From: Betaproteobacteria bacterium HGW-Betaproteobacteria-1
GTDB taxonomy: Bacteria; Pseudomonadota; Gammaproteobacteria; Burkholderiales; Methylophilaceae
Assembly (NCBI GenBank): GCA_002842435.1
Contig: PHCX01000007.1
Span: 62,001 to 126,000, forward strand
Length of the DNA stretch: 64,000 bases
Direction: 5' to 3'
Shown: one piece after another, positions 37,403 through 50,200 of the stretch
Layout: every line of letters starts with the position of its first letter
Numbering within the stretch: position 1 is the first letter of the stretch
The notes under the pieces: generated by a model
The model's input: only the letters and a program-made list of their open reading frames with translations
Told to the model about the DNA's origin: nothing
Database searches by the model: none
Translations under genes and position numbers: made by a program

Positions 37403-39903
37403 CTACATGCTATGCAATAGCTGCCGGGGCGGCTGATCAAGAAAACCGCGCATACCGAGCCAAGCGGCGAACGGCACCAGCAGGGAAGCACTGATCAGTG
37501 CCAGTATCGCCAGAAGCAGATTGAACTGATAGGGAATGTTGAGGATATAGGCGCTGACATACCAGGCCAGCGCGCTGGCTGCCAATGTAGCGACCAGCGC
37601 GGCCAGGACGCCGATACAGGCGAATTCGGTCAGGCCTGCCAATACTACTTGCCGGCGGGAAGCGCCGAGCACCCGCAGCAGCGTGGCTTCTCGCACACGC
37701 TCTTCGCGCGTAGCGACCAGCGCTGCATAGAGTACTGCCAGACCGGCAAACAAACTGAAAACAAACACATATTCAATCGCATGCGTCATTTTGTCCATGA
37801 TGCCCCGCACCTGCTCCATCAGCGCTGCAACATCTATCACCGTCAGATTGGTGTATTCACGTACCAGTGCATTCAGTGCCTGATCGTTACCCAGAGGCAA
37901 ATGAAAACTGGTGATGTAGCTGGCAGGAAAGTTCTCAAGCAGACCCGGCGGCATGACGGCAAAAAAGTTGGCGCGCATGGTATCCCACTCGACCTTGCGG
38001 ATGCTGGTCACTTCGACCTTGAGCTGGGTGCCGGCGATGTCATACGTCAGCCAATCGCCAAGCTTGAGTCCGAGCGTATCGGCCAGATCCAGTTCCAGAG
38101 ACAACTGCGGCTGCCCATGCTCCGCTGACGTCCACCAGCGCCCTTCCAGCATCTGGTTATCAGCCTGCATGTCGGCTGCCCAGGAAAGGTTGAACTCGCG
38201 CTCGGCCAATCTGCGGGCGCGTTCATCGACATACTTGCTGGTATCCAGCGGCGTGTCATTGACCGCGATCAGGCGTCCTCGCACCATGGGAAAGACTTCT
38301 GCGTTGGGAATATCGGCGTTTGTAAAGAATGCCTTCACTCCCTCGATCTGATGCGGCTGGATATTGATGATGAATCGATTTGGCGCATCCGGCGGTAGTG
38401 AAGCCTGCCAGTTGTTGAGCAAGTCACCGCGCACCAGCGCCAGCAGAATCAGTGCCATCAGCCCCAGACTGAACCCTGCCACTTGCGCCACGGCCATGCC
38501 GGGTCTGCGCTTGAGGCCGGCAATACCCAGCTTCCACACGCCTCCCCTGCCATCAGAGAACCGCTGGAGAAGATGCTGACCGGCCCAGGCCATCAAGGCA
38601 ATAAGCAAGAGCAAAGCCAGGAAAATAAGAATGGTGGCGCTGCCGAGCTTGAAACTGCCGGCATGCCAGTAAATCATGCCCGCAATGACTGCGATTCCAG
38701 GAAAAAAGCTGAGCCAGTGATGGCGGTCAATACTGCCCAGGTCGCGGCGCAATATGCGCAATGCCGGCACATCGGTCAATCTGGCTAGGTGCGGCCAGAC
38801 CACTGCCAGCATGGTCAGAAAGCCCAACAGCAGGCCTGTGAGCACCGGCCACCAGCCTGGTTGTGGCAGCGTTTCCAGAAACAGACTGCCGGCGAGACTC
38901 GCCAATCCCGCTTGTGCCAGATAGCCCAGCAGGCACCCCAGCAAACTACCCAGCAAACCTGTCAAGAAGGTCTGCCACAGCAGTATCTGCATGATCAGCT
39001 TGCGCGACGCGCCGAAACAGCGCATCAGGGCGTAGGTATCCAGGCTGCGCTGCACATAGGGCAGACTGGCGAGGAACATCGCCACTATCGCCAGAATGAC
39101 GCCCACCATGGCAGAAAGCCCGAGAAACTGCCGGGCCTTTTCCAGTGCACTGCGGATCTCGGGGCGGGCCGCGCTGACATCCTGCACGCGCTCGCCCTTG
39201 CCGGCATTGGCCTGTGCCCAAGCGGAGTATTGCCTGATCTGCTCCGCATCGCCGGCGACAAGAAACTGGTATTTGACGCGGCTGCCATACTGGATCAGGC
39301 CGGTTGATGGTACATCAGCCAGATTCATCATCAGGCGCGGCGCGAAACTGAACATGTCGCCACCGCGCGAAGCTTCGCGCTCAAGGATGGCACTGACCGG
39401 CATCTGACGCTCGCCGACTTCCAGCAGGTCACCGACTTTCACATCCAGCAAAGTCGCCAGTCTCGGCTCCACCCATACACTGCCTGGAGACGGAATGACA
39501 TCCGCTGCCCGAGCGGCATCGCTGACGCCTACAGCGGCCACCTGCTCGGAGATGACCAGCTCACCGCGCAACGGGAACTCGGCATCAACTGCCTTGATCT
39601 CCGCCAGCTGACTGTGCTCGCCTCGCACCACCATGCTGGGGAACTCCATGGTCTGGGTCGAAGACAGTTGCCGGCGCTGAGCCTCCTGTTGATAGCTTTC
39701 CGGCAAAGGCTTGCCTGATGAAACCAGCAGATCGGCACCCAGCAGCATGCCACCCTGCCTGACCAGTGCACCATCAATACGATCGGTAAAAAAACCGACA
39801 GCGGTAGTGGCCGTGACAGCCAGCACCAGTGCCAGGAAAAGCACTCGCAAATCACCCGCCGACCAGTGGCTTCTGAACTGGCGCCAGGCCAGACTCAATG
39901 CCA

Positions 39904-39907
<4 letters not shown>
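37403..39907 (-). CDS. ybbP: ABC transporter permease, FtsX-like (YbbP type)
   Basis: The protein has 834 residues and about ten membrane helices. They form two FtsX-like four-helix modules (N-terminal helix near 20-40, cluster 260-400, second cluster 430-490, last cluster 700-830) with two large periplasmic domains between. The ATPase gene ybbA lies directly upstream with a four-base overlap. The YbbA-YbbP pair belongs to the MacB/LolCDE-like superfamily, which moves or remodels envelope lipids or proteins rather than importing nutrients. In many proteobacteria it neighbours tesA, as here. Confidence 0.9.
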
Positions 39908-40606
<699 letters not shown>

Positions 40607-40608
<2 letters not shown>

Positions 40609-41263
40609 GTTCAAAATTTTCCGATTCAAATTGATTCGATTTTTTCTGCTATTCCTGCTGTCCGCTTCCGGTCCAGGCATGGCAGTAGCAGACTCCAATC
40701 CCGTCATCCTGGTGTTCGGCGACAGCCTGTCCGCGGCTTACGGCATTCCACGTGAGCAGGGGTGGGTCGCCTTGCTGCAACAACAGCTTGATCAACAGCC
40801 GGCAAAACGCCGGGTCATCAATGCCAGTATCAGTGGAGAAACCACGAGCGGCGGGCTGACCAGATTAAAACTTCTGCTCCAGCAACATCACCCGGAAATG
40901 GTCATTATTCAGCTCGGTGCGAATGACGGCCTGCGTGGCCTGCCGGTCAACGACATGCGGCGCAATCTGGCAGCCATGATAGAGCTGAGCCAGCAGGCCG
41001 GCGCCCGGGTCGCCATCATCGGCATACTGATTCCGCCTAACTATGGCCCTCGCTACACGCAGGAGTTCAAGGAAAGTTACCAGCTACTGGCAAAACAATA
41101 CAAACTGCCCCTGGTGCCCTTCCTGCTGGACGGCGTGACCGAAAGACCGGAACTGATGCAGGACGATGGATTACACCCGAAGGCAAACGCACAAGCCATC
41201 ATCCTGGATAATGTCTGGAAGGTACTGGCACCCCACTTCAAGGCGGTTACAGCAAACAAATAA
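40607..41263 (+). CDS. tesA: Arylesterase / acyl-CoA thioesterase I, SGNH hydrolase
   Basis: The ATG at 40607, preceded by AAAAGGT seven bases upstream, starts a signal peptide (about 1-27, FKLIRFFLLFLLSA core, cleavage after AVA). The upstream start at 40544 would bury the signal. Mature SGNH blocks are present: GDSLSAAYG (catalytic serine, about 37-45), a glycine block around ISGETTSGG, LGANDGLRG near 99-107, and DGLHPKANAQA with catalytic Asp and His near 190-200. It hydrolyses acyl thioesters and esters in the periplasm. Confidence 0.93.
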
Positions 41264-41271
41264 TTGGACGT

Positions 41272-42657
41272 CTATTCCCTATGCCACTCTATCAGCAGAC
41301 CCGCCTCGTTCGGTTCTGGCTGCAAGTTTGCAGCCACACCGATACCGGGCACCATGGCCAGCTCATCATCCAGATAGACCAACGGCAGCCGCTGGCGCTC
41401 CCAGGGCGGAATATTGGCTTCCTGCAGCAAATGTTTCAGGGTGCGTGTCGGCCTTGAGGCGTCCGGTTTGAACCGCTCGCCACCATCACGGCTGGCAATC
41501 CTCAGCTTTTCAACGCCCAGCCGGGCACAAGCCAGGCCTGCGCCAATTCTTTTCTCAAAGGTCAAAAAGCTGCCATCCGGCAGCTCCAGTTGCGGCTGAC
41601 CCGACCACAGCAGCGAAAAAGGCGCGTTGCTGCAACGGAAATCGATATAAACAGCTCCACGATAACGCTTCAACTGTGCATCAGCACTGAGCTTGATGCT
41701 GATGGCAGCATCTTCCCGTGCACACAGCAATTGATTGAGCATATCTGCCAACCGGGCCGCGCTGGGCATCTCCAGCTGGTTTAGCGATAGCCACCAGCGC
41801 AACAGATTGCGGGCGCGCGGCAATGCAAGTTTGCGCAGACAGTCGAGTGGCAGCCTCTGCCTGATCTCCGACGCGGACAAGCCGGTGCAGGCTGCGTCGA
41901 TCTGCGCCAGATCGTCCAGCAGGACAGCGCTTTCCGCCATATGACCTGCGGTTCTGGCCAGTACTTTCTTCGCACTTTTGAAACGGGCTTCTATCAACGG
42001 CAAGACTTCATGCCTGAGGTAATTGCGGTCGTACCGCCGATCCAGATTGCTCTCATCCTCGATCCAGTCCAGATCTCGGGCGGTCGCATATTGCAACAAC
42101 TCCCCGCGCGAGATATCAAGCAGCGGACGCAACAAACGACGCTGCCGGTCCATCGCGGCCATGGCAGCAAGGCCCTTGACGCCGGCACCTCGCAGCAATT
42201 GCAGCAGCAGGGTTTCAGCCTGATCGTCCTGATGATGCGCCAGCACAATGAAGTCCGCCTCAGCTTCAAACAAAGCCTGATAGCGGGCGTGCCGAGCAGC
42301 GGCCTCGATGCCGCTACCCTTGTCCACGGCCACATCAACACGCACGATACGCAATGGCACATCGAGTGTGGCACAGGTTTTCTCGCAGAACTGCACCCAG
42401 TCATCGGCATTCGGGCTCAGGCCGTGATGAACGTGCATAGCACGCAAATCAAAGCCAAGCTCACTTCGCAATTGAACCAGCAGATGCAGGAGGACGCAGG
42501 AATCCAGGCCACCGCTATAGGCCAGCAACAACTGCTGACCCGGCTGGATGAATTTGCCTAGTTGGGCAGTCAGCCCGGCAAGAAGCTGACTGCTATCGGA
42601 AGCTGCAGCCGATGTTCCGGCTGCACGTTTTTTGACGGGATCGCGCTGATCAGACAA
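41272..42657 (-). CDS. tilS: tRNA(Ile)-lysidine synthase
   Basis: The protein has 461 residues. The PP-loop SGGLDS is at about 49-54, HVHHGLSPNADDW near 76-88, and HHQDDQAETLLLQLLRGAGVKGLAAM near 140-165. The C-terminal parts (about 220-460) are the TilS substrate-binding and C-terminal domains. It attaches lysine to C34 of the CAU-anticodon isoleucine tRNA, so AUA is read as Ile. The enzyme is essential in most bacteria. Transcribed with accA, 24 bases downstream of it. Confidence 0.95.
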   Translation of the reverse strand: MSDQRDPVKKRAAGTSAAASDSSQLLAGLTAQLGKFIQPGQQLLLAYSGGLDSCVLLHLLVQLRSELGFDLRAMHVHHGLSPNADDWVQFCEKTCATLDVPLRIVRVDVAVDKGSGIEAAARHARYQALFEAEADFIVLAHHQDDQAETLLLQLLRGAGVKGLAAMAAMDRQRRLLRPLLDISRGELLQYATARDLDWIEDESNLDRRYDRNYLRHEVLPLIEARFKSAKKVLARTAGHMAESAVLLDDLAQIDAACTGLSASEIRQRLPLDCLRKLALPRARNLLRWWLSLNQLEMPSAARLADMLNQLLCAREDAAISIKLSADAQLKRYRGAVYIDFRCSNAPFSLLWSGQPQLELPDGSFLTFEKRIGAGLACARLGVEKLRIASRDGGERFKPDASRPTRTLKHLLQEANIPPWERQRLPLVYLDDELAMVPGIGVAANLQPEPNEAGLLIEWHRE

Positions 42658-42681
42658 ACCAGGATTCAGCCCGGGGATACA

Positions 42682-43650
42682 TTACTTGGCGGCAGCTTCT
42701 TTGAACTTGCCGTAACTCATGAGTTTGTCGACACGCGCTTCGAGCAGATGCGGGATGGATTTCACTTGCAAGCGTGCAAGCTCATCGACCAAAGCCCGGC
42801 GCAGGGTTTGCATCATCGCTTCAGGATCGCGGTGCGCTCCGCCCATGGGTTCGGTAACCACACGGTCGACCAGCCCCATGGCTTTCAGACGGCTGGAAGT
42901 AATGCCCAGCGTTTCGGCAGCCACCGAAGCCTGCTCGGCGCTCTTCCACAGAATCGAAGCGCAACCCTCAGGCGAGATGACGGAATACGTCGCATACTGC
43001 AACATGATCAGATGGTCGACCACACCCAGCGCCAATGCTCCGCCGGAACCGCCCTCGCCGATGATGACGCCGATAATCGGTGTTTTCAGTTCAGCCATCA
43101 CATATAAATTGCGGGCAATGGCTTCGGACTGACCGCGTTCTTCCGCACCGATACCGGGATAGGCGCCCGGGGTATCGATCAGCGTGATGATGGGCAGACC
43201 GAACTTCTCTGCCAGCCGGTACAGGCGCAAGGCCTTACGGTAGCCTTCCGGTCTTGGCATGCCGAAATTGCGGTACTGACGTTCCTTGACGTCGCGCCCC
43301 TTTTGATGACCGATCACCATCACCGGCTGGCCTTCGAATCTGGCCATGCCGCCGACAATCGCCGGGTCGTCGGCATAGGCACGATCTCCGTGCAATTCCT
43401 CGAAATCGGTGAACAGTCCGTTGATGTAATCAAGAGTGTAAGGACGCTGCGGATGCCGTGCAACCTGGGAAATCTGCCAGGCCGTGAGCTTGCTGTAGAT
43501 ATCCTTGGTCATCGACTGATTCTTTTCCTGCAGCCGATTGATCTCCTCGGAAATATCGACGGCGGAATCTTCCTGCATATAACGCAGTTCTTCGATCTTC
43601 GCCTCTAGCTCGGCGATAGGTTGTTCAAACTCCAGAAAACTGGTTTTCAT
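42682..43650 (-). CDS. accA: Acetyl-CoA carboxylase carboxyltransferase, alpha subunit
   Basis: The protein has 322 residues, family length. It begins [20 protein letters not shown], has the crotonase-like carboxyltransferase fold with the [19 protein letters not shown] and [12 protein letters not shown] segments, and [15 protein letters not shown] near the end. With AccD it transfers carboxyl from biotin to acetyl-CoA, the first step of fatty acid synthesis. It sits between dnaE and tilS on the minus strand, an arrangement common in proteobacteria. Confidence 0.97.
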   Translation of the reverse strand: MKTSFLEFEQPIAELEAKIEELRYMQEDSAVDISEEINRLQEKNQSMTKDIYSKLTAWQISQVARHPQRPYTLDYINGLFTDFEELHGDRAYADDPAIVGGMARFEGQPVMVIGHQKGRDVKERQYRNFGMPRPEGYRKALRLYRLAEKFGLPIITLIDTPGAYPGIGAEERGQSEAIARNLYVMAELKTPIIGVIIGEGGSGGALALGVVDHLIMLQYATYSVISPEGCASILWKSAEQASVAAETLGITSSRLKAMGLVDRVVTEPMGGAHRDPEAMMQTLRRALVDELARLQVKSIPHLLEARVDKLMSYGKFKEAAAK

Positions 43651-43743
43651 AGCGGTACCTTGTATTGCGTATGTCTCGAATTATAGTGGATTCATGCCCA
43701 CCCCTGTTAACTCAAAATGGGCAGAATCCTGTGGTCACAACAT

Positions 43744-46700
43744 TCAGTTATAAAGCACCCTGACATTATCATCGCTCAACCAGCGGCGCAGACCGGCGAG
43801 CAGTTCATCATGCAGGTCGACGCGCCAGGATTCACCCAGCATCAGCTCCACGCGCGCACCATCATTATGATATTCGACCTTGACCATGCAGCCTCTGCGC
43901 TCATCCGACGGTTCGCGTCGACAGTAAGGTGCCAGCAACTCCTTCAGCTTGCGCGCATCAGACTGGCCGTTACATGAGATCTTCAGCATGCTGGCATGCG
44001 CACTTCTTGCCGATGCAAGATCATGGAGCTTGCGGGCATTGACCCGGATACCGCCGCTGAAGTCATCATTACTGACGCGTCCTTCAACGACCAGCAGCAT
44101 GTCTTCCTTCACCAGATGTGCATTCTGGTTCAACAGTTCATTGCCGACGACGATCTCGATACGGGCGGTAGTATCGTCCAGTGTCACGATCGCCATCTTG
44201 CCACGACTGGTCATGCGGATGCGGATACCCGTGACGACGCCTGCCAGCAATTGCGGTTGATCCTTGGGCGCCAGTGTTGCCAGACTGCCCCGTACAAAAC
44301 TCGCCAGTTCTTTCTGATAGCCCAGATAGGGATGGCCGCTGAGATAGAAGCCCAACGCCATCTTTTCCTGCTGCAAGCGTTCCGTATCACTCCACTCATC
44401 GACCTCCGGCAGTACATGAGCAACGCTGTCCGAAAGCGCCCCGAACAGACTATCCTGCCCGCTGGCTGCACCACTCTGCTCCGCCGCACTGATGGCAAGA
44501 CTGACTCCAGCCAGCAAGGCAGCCCGATTGGGCTGCAACTTGTCGAACGCACCGGCGCGAATCAGCGACTCGATCACGCGGCGATTGACCTTGCGTAGAT
44601 CCAGGCGCTGGCAGAAATCGAACAGATCCTTGAACGGCCCATCGGCCTGCCTTGCTGCCAATATCACTTCGATGGCCGCGAGGCCGGTGCCCTTGATCGC
44701 ACCCAGGCCATAAAGTATCTGCTTGTCATTGACCGGCTGGAAGCGGTATTCACTCTGATTGATATCCGGCGGTAGCACTTCAACACCGTTCTGCAAGCAG
44801 TCATCATGGAAGATATGCACGCTGTCGGTGTTGTTCATGTCGGCCGACATAGAGGCCGCAAGGAAAGCGGCCGGGTAATGCGCCTTCAGGTAGGCCGTGT
44901 GGTAAGCCACCAGCGCGTATGCAGCCGCATGCGACTTGTTGAAACCGTAGCTGGCGAACTTCTCCATCAGGTCAAACACTTCTTCCGCCTGACGGGCCGG
45001 TGTGCCGTTCTTAACAGCACCTTCGACGAAGATGGCGCGCTGTTGCGCCATTTCTTCGGCCTTTTTCTTGCCCATGGCACGACGCAACAGGTCGGCGCCG
45101 CCAAGGCTATAGCCGGCAACCACCTGGGCAATCTGCATGACCTGTTCCTGATAGACCATGATGCCGTAGGTTTCCTTCAGCACCACCTCGGTCGCCGGGT
45201 GCGGGTATTCGACCCGTTGCAGCCCGTGTTTGCGCCGGCAGAAGTCCGGGATCAGATCCATCGGACCCGGCCGGTAAAGCGCGACCAGCGCGATGATGTC
45301 CTCGAATACGTCAGGCTTGGCCTGCTTCAGCATGTCCTTCATGCCGCGCGATTCCAGCTGGAACACGGCCGTGGTATTCGCTGCCTTCAACAGGTCGAAC
45401 GTAGGCTTGTCGTCGAGCGGCAGAGTTTCAAACGCCAGCGGTGCAAGTCCTTGCGCGGTGCGCTGCCTGTTAGCGTTGACCAGCGCCATATCGAGAATCG
45501 TCAGTGTCCGCAGACCGAGAAAGTCGAACTTGACCAGGCCGACCGCCTCGACGTCGTCCTTGTCATATTGACTGACCAGACTCTCACCACCAGGTTGACA
45601 ATAGATGGGGGAGAAATCGGAGATCTTTCCGGGCGAGATCAGCACACCGCCGGCATGCATGCCGATATTGCGCGTCAAGCCTTCCAGCCTGAGCGCCAGC
45701 TCCATCAGCTCCCTGACTTCCTCCTCCTGCTCGAAGCGCTCCTGCAGTTGCGGCTCTTTCTCCATCGCCTTGGGCAGGGTGATCCCCAGTTCGTTGGGAA
45801 TCAGCTTGGCGATGCCATCAACGAAATTGAATGGCAGGTCCAGCACGCGCCCCACATCCCGGATCACGGCCTTGGCCGCCATGGTACCGAAGGTGGCGAT
45901 CTGCGAAACCGCATCCAGACCATACTTGTGTTTTACATAGTCGATGACACGGTCGCGCCCTTCCTGACAGAAGTCGATATCAAAGTCGGGCATCGAGACC
46001 CGTTCCGGATTAAGGAAACGTTCGAACAGCAAGGCGTAACGCAGCGGATCCAGGTCAGTGATGCCGAGGCTGTAGGCAACGACAGAACCGGCACCGGAAC
46101 CACGGCCGGGGCCGACCGGCACGCCATTATTTTTGGCCCAGTTGATGAAGTCCGCCACGATCAGGAAATAGCCGGGGAAGCCCATCTGAATGATGATGCC
46201 AACCTCGAATTCCAGACGTTGCAGGTATTCCGGACGCCTCTCATCGCGCACAGCAGAATCGGGATACAGCACTTCAAGGCGCCGTTCCAATCCCGCACGG
46301 GCCTGCGCGCCGAGGTATTCATCCAGGCTTTCGTTGTTGGGAGTCGGGAATTGCGGCAGATAGTTCTTGCCCAGCGTCAGCGCCAGATTGCAGCGCTTGG
46401 CGATTTCAACACTGTTGGCCAGCGCCGAAGGAATATCGGCAAACAACTCAGCCATCTGCGCTTGGGTCTTGAAATGCTGATCCTGCGTGAAATGCTGCGG
46501 GCGTCGTTTGTCAGCCAGCACATATCCTTCTGAAATGCATACCCGTGCTTCATGTGCCTTGAAACTGTCTGGCTCGATGAACTGAATCGGGTGCGTCGCA
46601 ACCACTGGCATCTGCAATTCGGCCGCCAAGCCCATGGCGCGATTCACATAGATATCCTGTTGCGCATGGCCGCAACGCTGCAATTCGATATAGAACCGGT

Positions 46701-47193
46701 CGGGGAACAAGCTGGCCCAGTCTTCGGCAAGTTGGCGAGCCAACGGCAGATTGGATTGCAGCAAGGCCTGCCCGACATCACCAGCCATGGCGCCAGACAA
46801 CAGGATCAGGCCGTTAGTACCAGTCTCCTGCAGCCATTCACGCTTGATTTCCGCGCGACCTCTATGCTGGTTCTGAAGATAAGCCTGCGTCAGCAGCTGA
46901 CACAGTTTCAGATAGCCGGATTGCGACTGGCACAGCAGCAGGATACGGAAGGGTTGGTCACGATTGGCCGTGTTTTCCAACCACAGATCGCTGCCGATAA
47001 TCGCCTTGATTCCGCTGCCACGCGCAGCCTTGTAGAACTTGATGGCGCCAAAAAGGTTGCCGAGATCCGTCAATGCCAGTGCAGGCATATGATCGGCAGC
47101 AGCGCGCTCGACGTACTCATCGATACGCACAGTGCCATCCACAATGGAATACTCACTGTGGCAACGCAAATGGATGAAGGAAGGCTGATGCAT
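43744..47193 (-). CDS. dnaE: DNA polymerase III alpha subunit
   Basis: The ATG at 47193 gives 1149 residues; the frame extends 21 codons upstream without support. Domains: PHP (about 5-270, starting FIHLRCHSEYSIVDG), polymerase palm with catalytic aspartates in PDFDIDF near 400 and the GGVLISPGKISDF thumb-finger region, the helix-hairpin-helix near 820-900, and an OB-fold near 960-1060. The replicative polymerase of the cell. Upstream lies an inverted repeat and the chpA stop; accA follows. Confidence 0.97.
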   Translation of the reverse strand: MHQPSFIHLRCHSEYSIVDGTVRIDEYVERAAADHMPALALTDLGNLFGAIKFYKAARGSGIKAIIGSDLWLENTANRDQPFRILLLCQSQSGYLKLCQLLTQAYLQNQHRGRAEIKREWLQETGTNGLILLSGAMAGDVGQALLQSNLPLARQLAEDWASLFPDRFYIELQRCGHAQQDIYVNRAMGLAAELQMPVVATHPIQFIEPDSFKAHEARVCISEGYVLADKRRPQHFTQDQHFKTQAQMAELFADIPSALANSVEIAKRCNLALTLGKNYLPQFPTPNNESLDEYLGAQARAGLERRLEVLYPDSAVRDERRPEYLQRLEFEVGIIIQMGFPGYFLIVADFINWAKNNGVPVGPGRGSGAGSVVAYSLGITDLDPLRYALLFERFLNPERVSMPDFDIDFCQEGRDRVIDYVKHKYGLDAVSQIATFGTMAAKAVIRDVGRVLDLPFNFVDGIAKLIPNELGITLPKAMEKEPQLQERFEQEEEVRELMELALRLEGLTRNIGMHAGGVLISPGKISDFSPIYCQPGGESLVSQYDKDDVEAVGLVKFDFLGLRTLTILDMALVNANRQRTAQGLAPLAFETLPLDDKPTFDLLKAANTTAVFQLESRGMKDMLKQAKPDVFEDIIALVALYRPGPMDLIPDFCRRKHGLQRVEYPHPATEVVLKETYGIMVYQEQVMQIAQVVAGYSLGGADLLRRAMGKKKAEEMAQQRAIFVEGAVKNGTPARQAEEVFDLMEKFASYGFNKSHAAAYALVAYHTAYLKAHYPAAFLAASMSADMNNTDSVHIFHDDCLQNGVEVLPPDINQSEYRFQPVNDKQILYGLGAIKGTGLAAIEVILAARQADGPFKDLFDFCQRLDLRKVNRRVIESLIRAGAFDKLQPNRAALLAGVSLAISAAEQSGAASGQDSLFGALSDSVAHVLPEVDEWSDTERLQQEKMALGFYLSGHPYLGYQKELASFVRGSLATLAPKDQPQLLAGVVTGIRIRMTSRGKMAIVTLDDTTARIEIVVGNELLNQNAHLVKEDMLLVVEGRVSNDDFSGGIRVNARKLHDLASARSAHASMLKISCNGQSDARKLKELLAPYCRREPSDERRGCMVKVEYHNDGARVELMLGESWRVDLHDELLAGLRRWLSDDNVRVLYN

Positions 47194-47256
47194 ACAGCGT
47201 AATTTTACCTGATTAGCGCTTGCTGTTCGCCGCTTACAGATAAGGATTTTTACCAT

Positions 47257-47291
47257 TTCAAATCAGGGCGCGGTTTGTGCCCTGATTTGAA
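47257..47291. terminator. Inverted repeat between chpA and dnaE
   Basis: The arms CAAATCAGGGC and GCCCTGATTTG (extended by two further pairs) surround a 9-base loop. It is placed just after the chpA stop. A 13-base stem without a long T-run gives a weaker type of terminator, or an RNA hairpin separating the chp transcript from dnaE. Confidence 0.6.
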
Positions 47292-47293
47292 TG

Positions 47294-50200
47294 TTAGACA
47301 GTGACGGCAGCCTGACCGAGTTGGGTATTGATTTCAGCCAGCAGGTCATCATCCTGCACCGGTTTACCCAGGAACGCATTGACGCCGATCTCCTTGGCAT
47401 GGCTCTGGTGTTTTTCGGCCGTACGTGAGCTGATCATGATGATCGGAATACCTGCCGTATCGGCATCGCCGCGTACGTTGCGGGCGAATTCGAAGCCATC
47501 CATGCGCGGCATCTCAATATCGAGCAGAATGATATCCGGCCTGGTTTCCTGCAACAGTTGCAGGGCATCCATGCCATCCTTGGCCGTCACCACCTGATAG
47601 CCTTCGCGTTCCAGCGTACGGCCCAGAACCTTGCGCATGGTCAGGGAATCATCCACCACCATGACGGTTGGCTTGGTAGTGTCTGCAGCTTCCGCTTCCA
47701 GCGCCCGTGCATGGCTGACCACGATGACTTCGCGATTAGCCATCTGCACCGGATTGACGATCAGAACGATCTTGCCGTCACCCATCACCGTCGCCCCGGT
47801 AATACCAGGCACGCGGGCCAGTTGCGACCCGATAGGCTTCATGACCACTTCCTGGTTACCGATGATCTCGTCGACATGCAGGGCGATACGATTGGTACCG
47901 CTACGCAGCAGCAATATCGGCGTATAAGTCAGTTGCTCCGGCTCGGCGTCCGCTTCGCCTATCAGCCGGGAGAAATAGTGTATCGGATACTCGCGGTCTG
48001 CCCAGTGAATGGCCTTGGCTTCATAGGCCGCAGCCAACAGACCGGTCTTCAGCTTCTGCAGCTGTTCGACCATGATCGATGGCAGGGCATACAGGTGAGT
48101 GCCTGAGCGCACCAGCACCACTTGTGCAACAGAAAGTGTTACCGGCAGATAAATCGTGAATACGGCACCGTGTTCCGGTGAGTTGAATACTTCAATACGG
48201 CCGCCGAGTGCGGTAATGTCACCGCGGACGGCATCCAGACCGACGCCACGGCCCGAGATCTGCGTCACATCTACAGCTGTCGAGAACCCGGGCTCGAAAA
48301 TAATGGCCATCAGGCTCTGCTCGCTGGTTTCCTGATCCGCCTGAATCAAGCCGTTCTGAATAGCCTTTTCACGGACTTTGTCCAGCTTGATGCCAGCGCC
48401 ATCATCGGCGACGGTAATGACGATTTCATCATTTTCGCGCTTGATCTTGAGCTGGACGCTGCCGGTTTCAGGCTTGTGCTGTTTTTTCCGCTGCGCGACA
48501 GACTCTATGCCGTGACCGACAGAATTACGCAACAAGTGCTCAAGCGGCGCACCGATCTTGTCCAGCACGCTACGGTCGATATCAACTGATTCACCATCAA
48601 TTGTCAGCTCTACAGGCTTGTTCAACTCATGCGCTGTCTGACGGACGATACGATGCAGACGCTCGGAAATCACCGAGAACGGCACCATACGCACATTCAT
48701 CAAGCCATACTGCAATTCGCGATTCATGCGAGCCTGCTGTTGCAGCGCCGATTCCGTCTCATCCAGATTGTTCAGCAATCCGTTCTGGATGGTGGAAACG
48801 TCGTTCACGCTCTCAGCCATCATGCGCGTCAATTCCTGCAGACGTGTGAATCGGTCAAATTCCAGCGGATCGAAAGCTTCCTGCGTTTCCTGCAGCAATG
48901 TCATGCGCGACTGCATCTGACTTTCAGTTTCGATTTCCAACTCGCGCAGATAGCTGCGCAAACGGAAGACACTTTCGGTCAGATCCAGTGAAAAATGCTT
49001 GAAACCCTGCATTTCCTGTTCCATGCGCGAGCGGGCGATACTGACCTCGCCTGCTTCGTTGATCAACCTGTCCAGCATATCTGCACGCATGCGCAAGAAC
49101 TGCGCACGACGATTGCCGCCACGGCTGGCAGCCACCTCATCCTTGCGACCATCGGCAGATTCACCAGTCAGCTCTTCAAGGAAGACACCGATCTGATCGA
49201 CGTCCTGGAACATATCATCGAAATCAGCTGGCGTGACCTTTTTCTTCAGCGCCTGAATCACGCGGTCTTCCATATTATGGACGACATTACCCATTTCAGA
49301 CTGGCCAGCCATGCGGGCACTGCCCTTCAACGTATGCAATGCGCGTTGCAATGCATCCGGATGGCTGTTGTCCTGCGGCGCCTTGCGCCATGCGCGCAAT
49401 TCATTACCAATCTGCGGCACCAGTTCACGAGCCTCTTCCGTAAAGATCGTCAGCAGCTCCTGATCCAGCGGACTGCTGACCTCAATGGAATCGGCGACAA
49501 CGGCCTGTTCGATCTCATCACGCGGCTCGAGACTTTCAGCCATTTCCACGCTGACCGGCTGCTCGGCCGGCTCAGCCGCTACAACTTCATCAAGCCTTAC
49601 CTCTTCCGGCATTGCCTGGCTGGCTTTTTCAGTCGCCTTCTTCAGCGCAGTGAGCAACGCCGTGGCACGCTTGGGCTCTACCAACGCTTCCACTTTCTCC
49701 AGCATGTCGGTTAATGATTTGACGACATTACCGAGCAAGGCCAGGGATTTTGTATCCCATTGACCAGGGAAGACGTCGAGCCAGTTTTCCAGTGCTCGTG
49801 AAAGATCGGAAAGCGCCTTGAATCCTGTTGCGCCGGCATTACTGGCAAGGGTATGGGCAGAACGAACCAGCGATTCCGCAAGCACTTCAGTTGAGCCGAC
49901 TTCAAGTTTTGCAGCCTCCTTAGTGATGGTCTGCAAATGCTGTTTTGCTTCACCAAGGAATATGTTGAACAAGGCCCGGCTGATTTTTCTGGTACCGCCG
50001 ATCAACACTTCCGCAGCTTCGGCCGCCGGTTTCTGCTTGGCAAATTCGGCTTCCAGAACCTGGGCCTCAGCCTGCCACTCGATGAAAGATGGCTCACACT
50101 CACCCTTTTCAAGTAACTCAGCTACCCAACCGGAGAATGCAGCACTCGCCTTTTCAATAAATGACAGCTGGGTCGCACTAGGTACCACATCGTTTTCAAT

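Noticed and set aside
41941..42561. 206-codon plus-strand frame opposite tilS
   Set aside because: Shadow of the conserved TilS sequence; no independent evidence.
43690..43727. GCCCA...TGGGC inverted repeat between accA and dnaE
   Set aside because: Long unpaired loop and no T-run; not convincing as a terminator or operator.
44806..46533. Long open frame (575 codons) on the plus strand opposite dnaE
   Set aside because: It is the antisense shadow of dnaE, whose polymerase motifs are all in the minus frame; no ribosome site or recognisable domain supports it.
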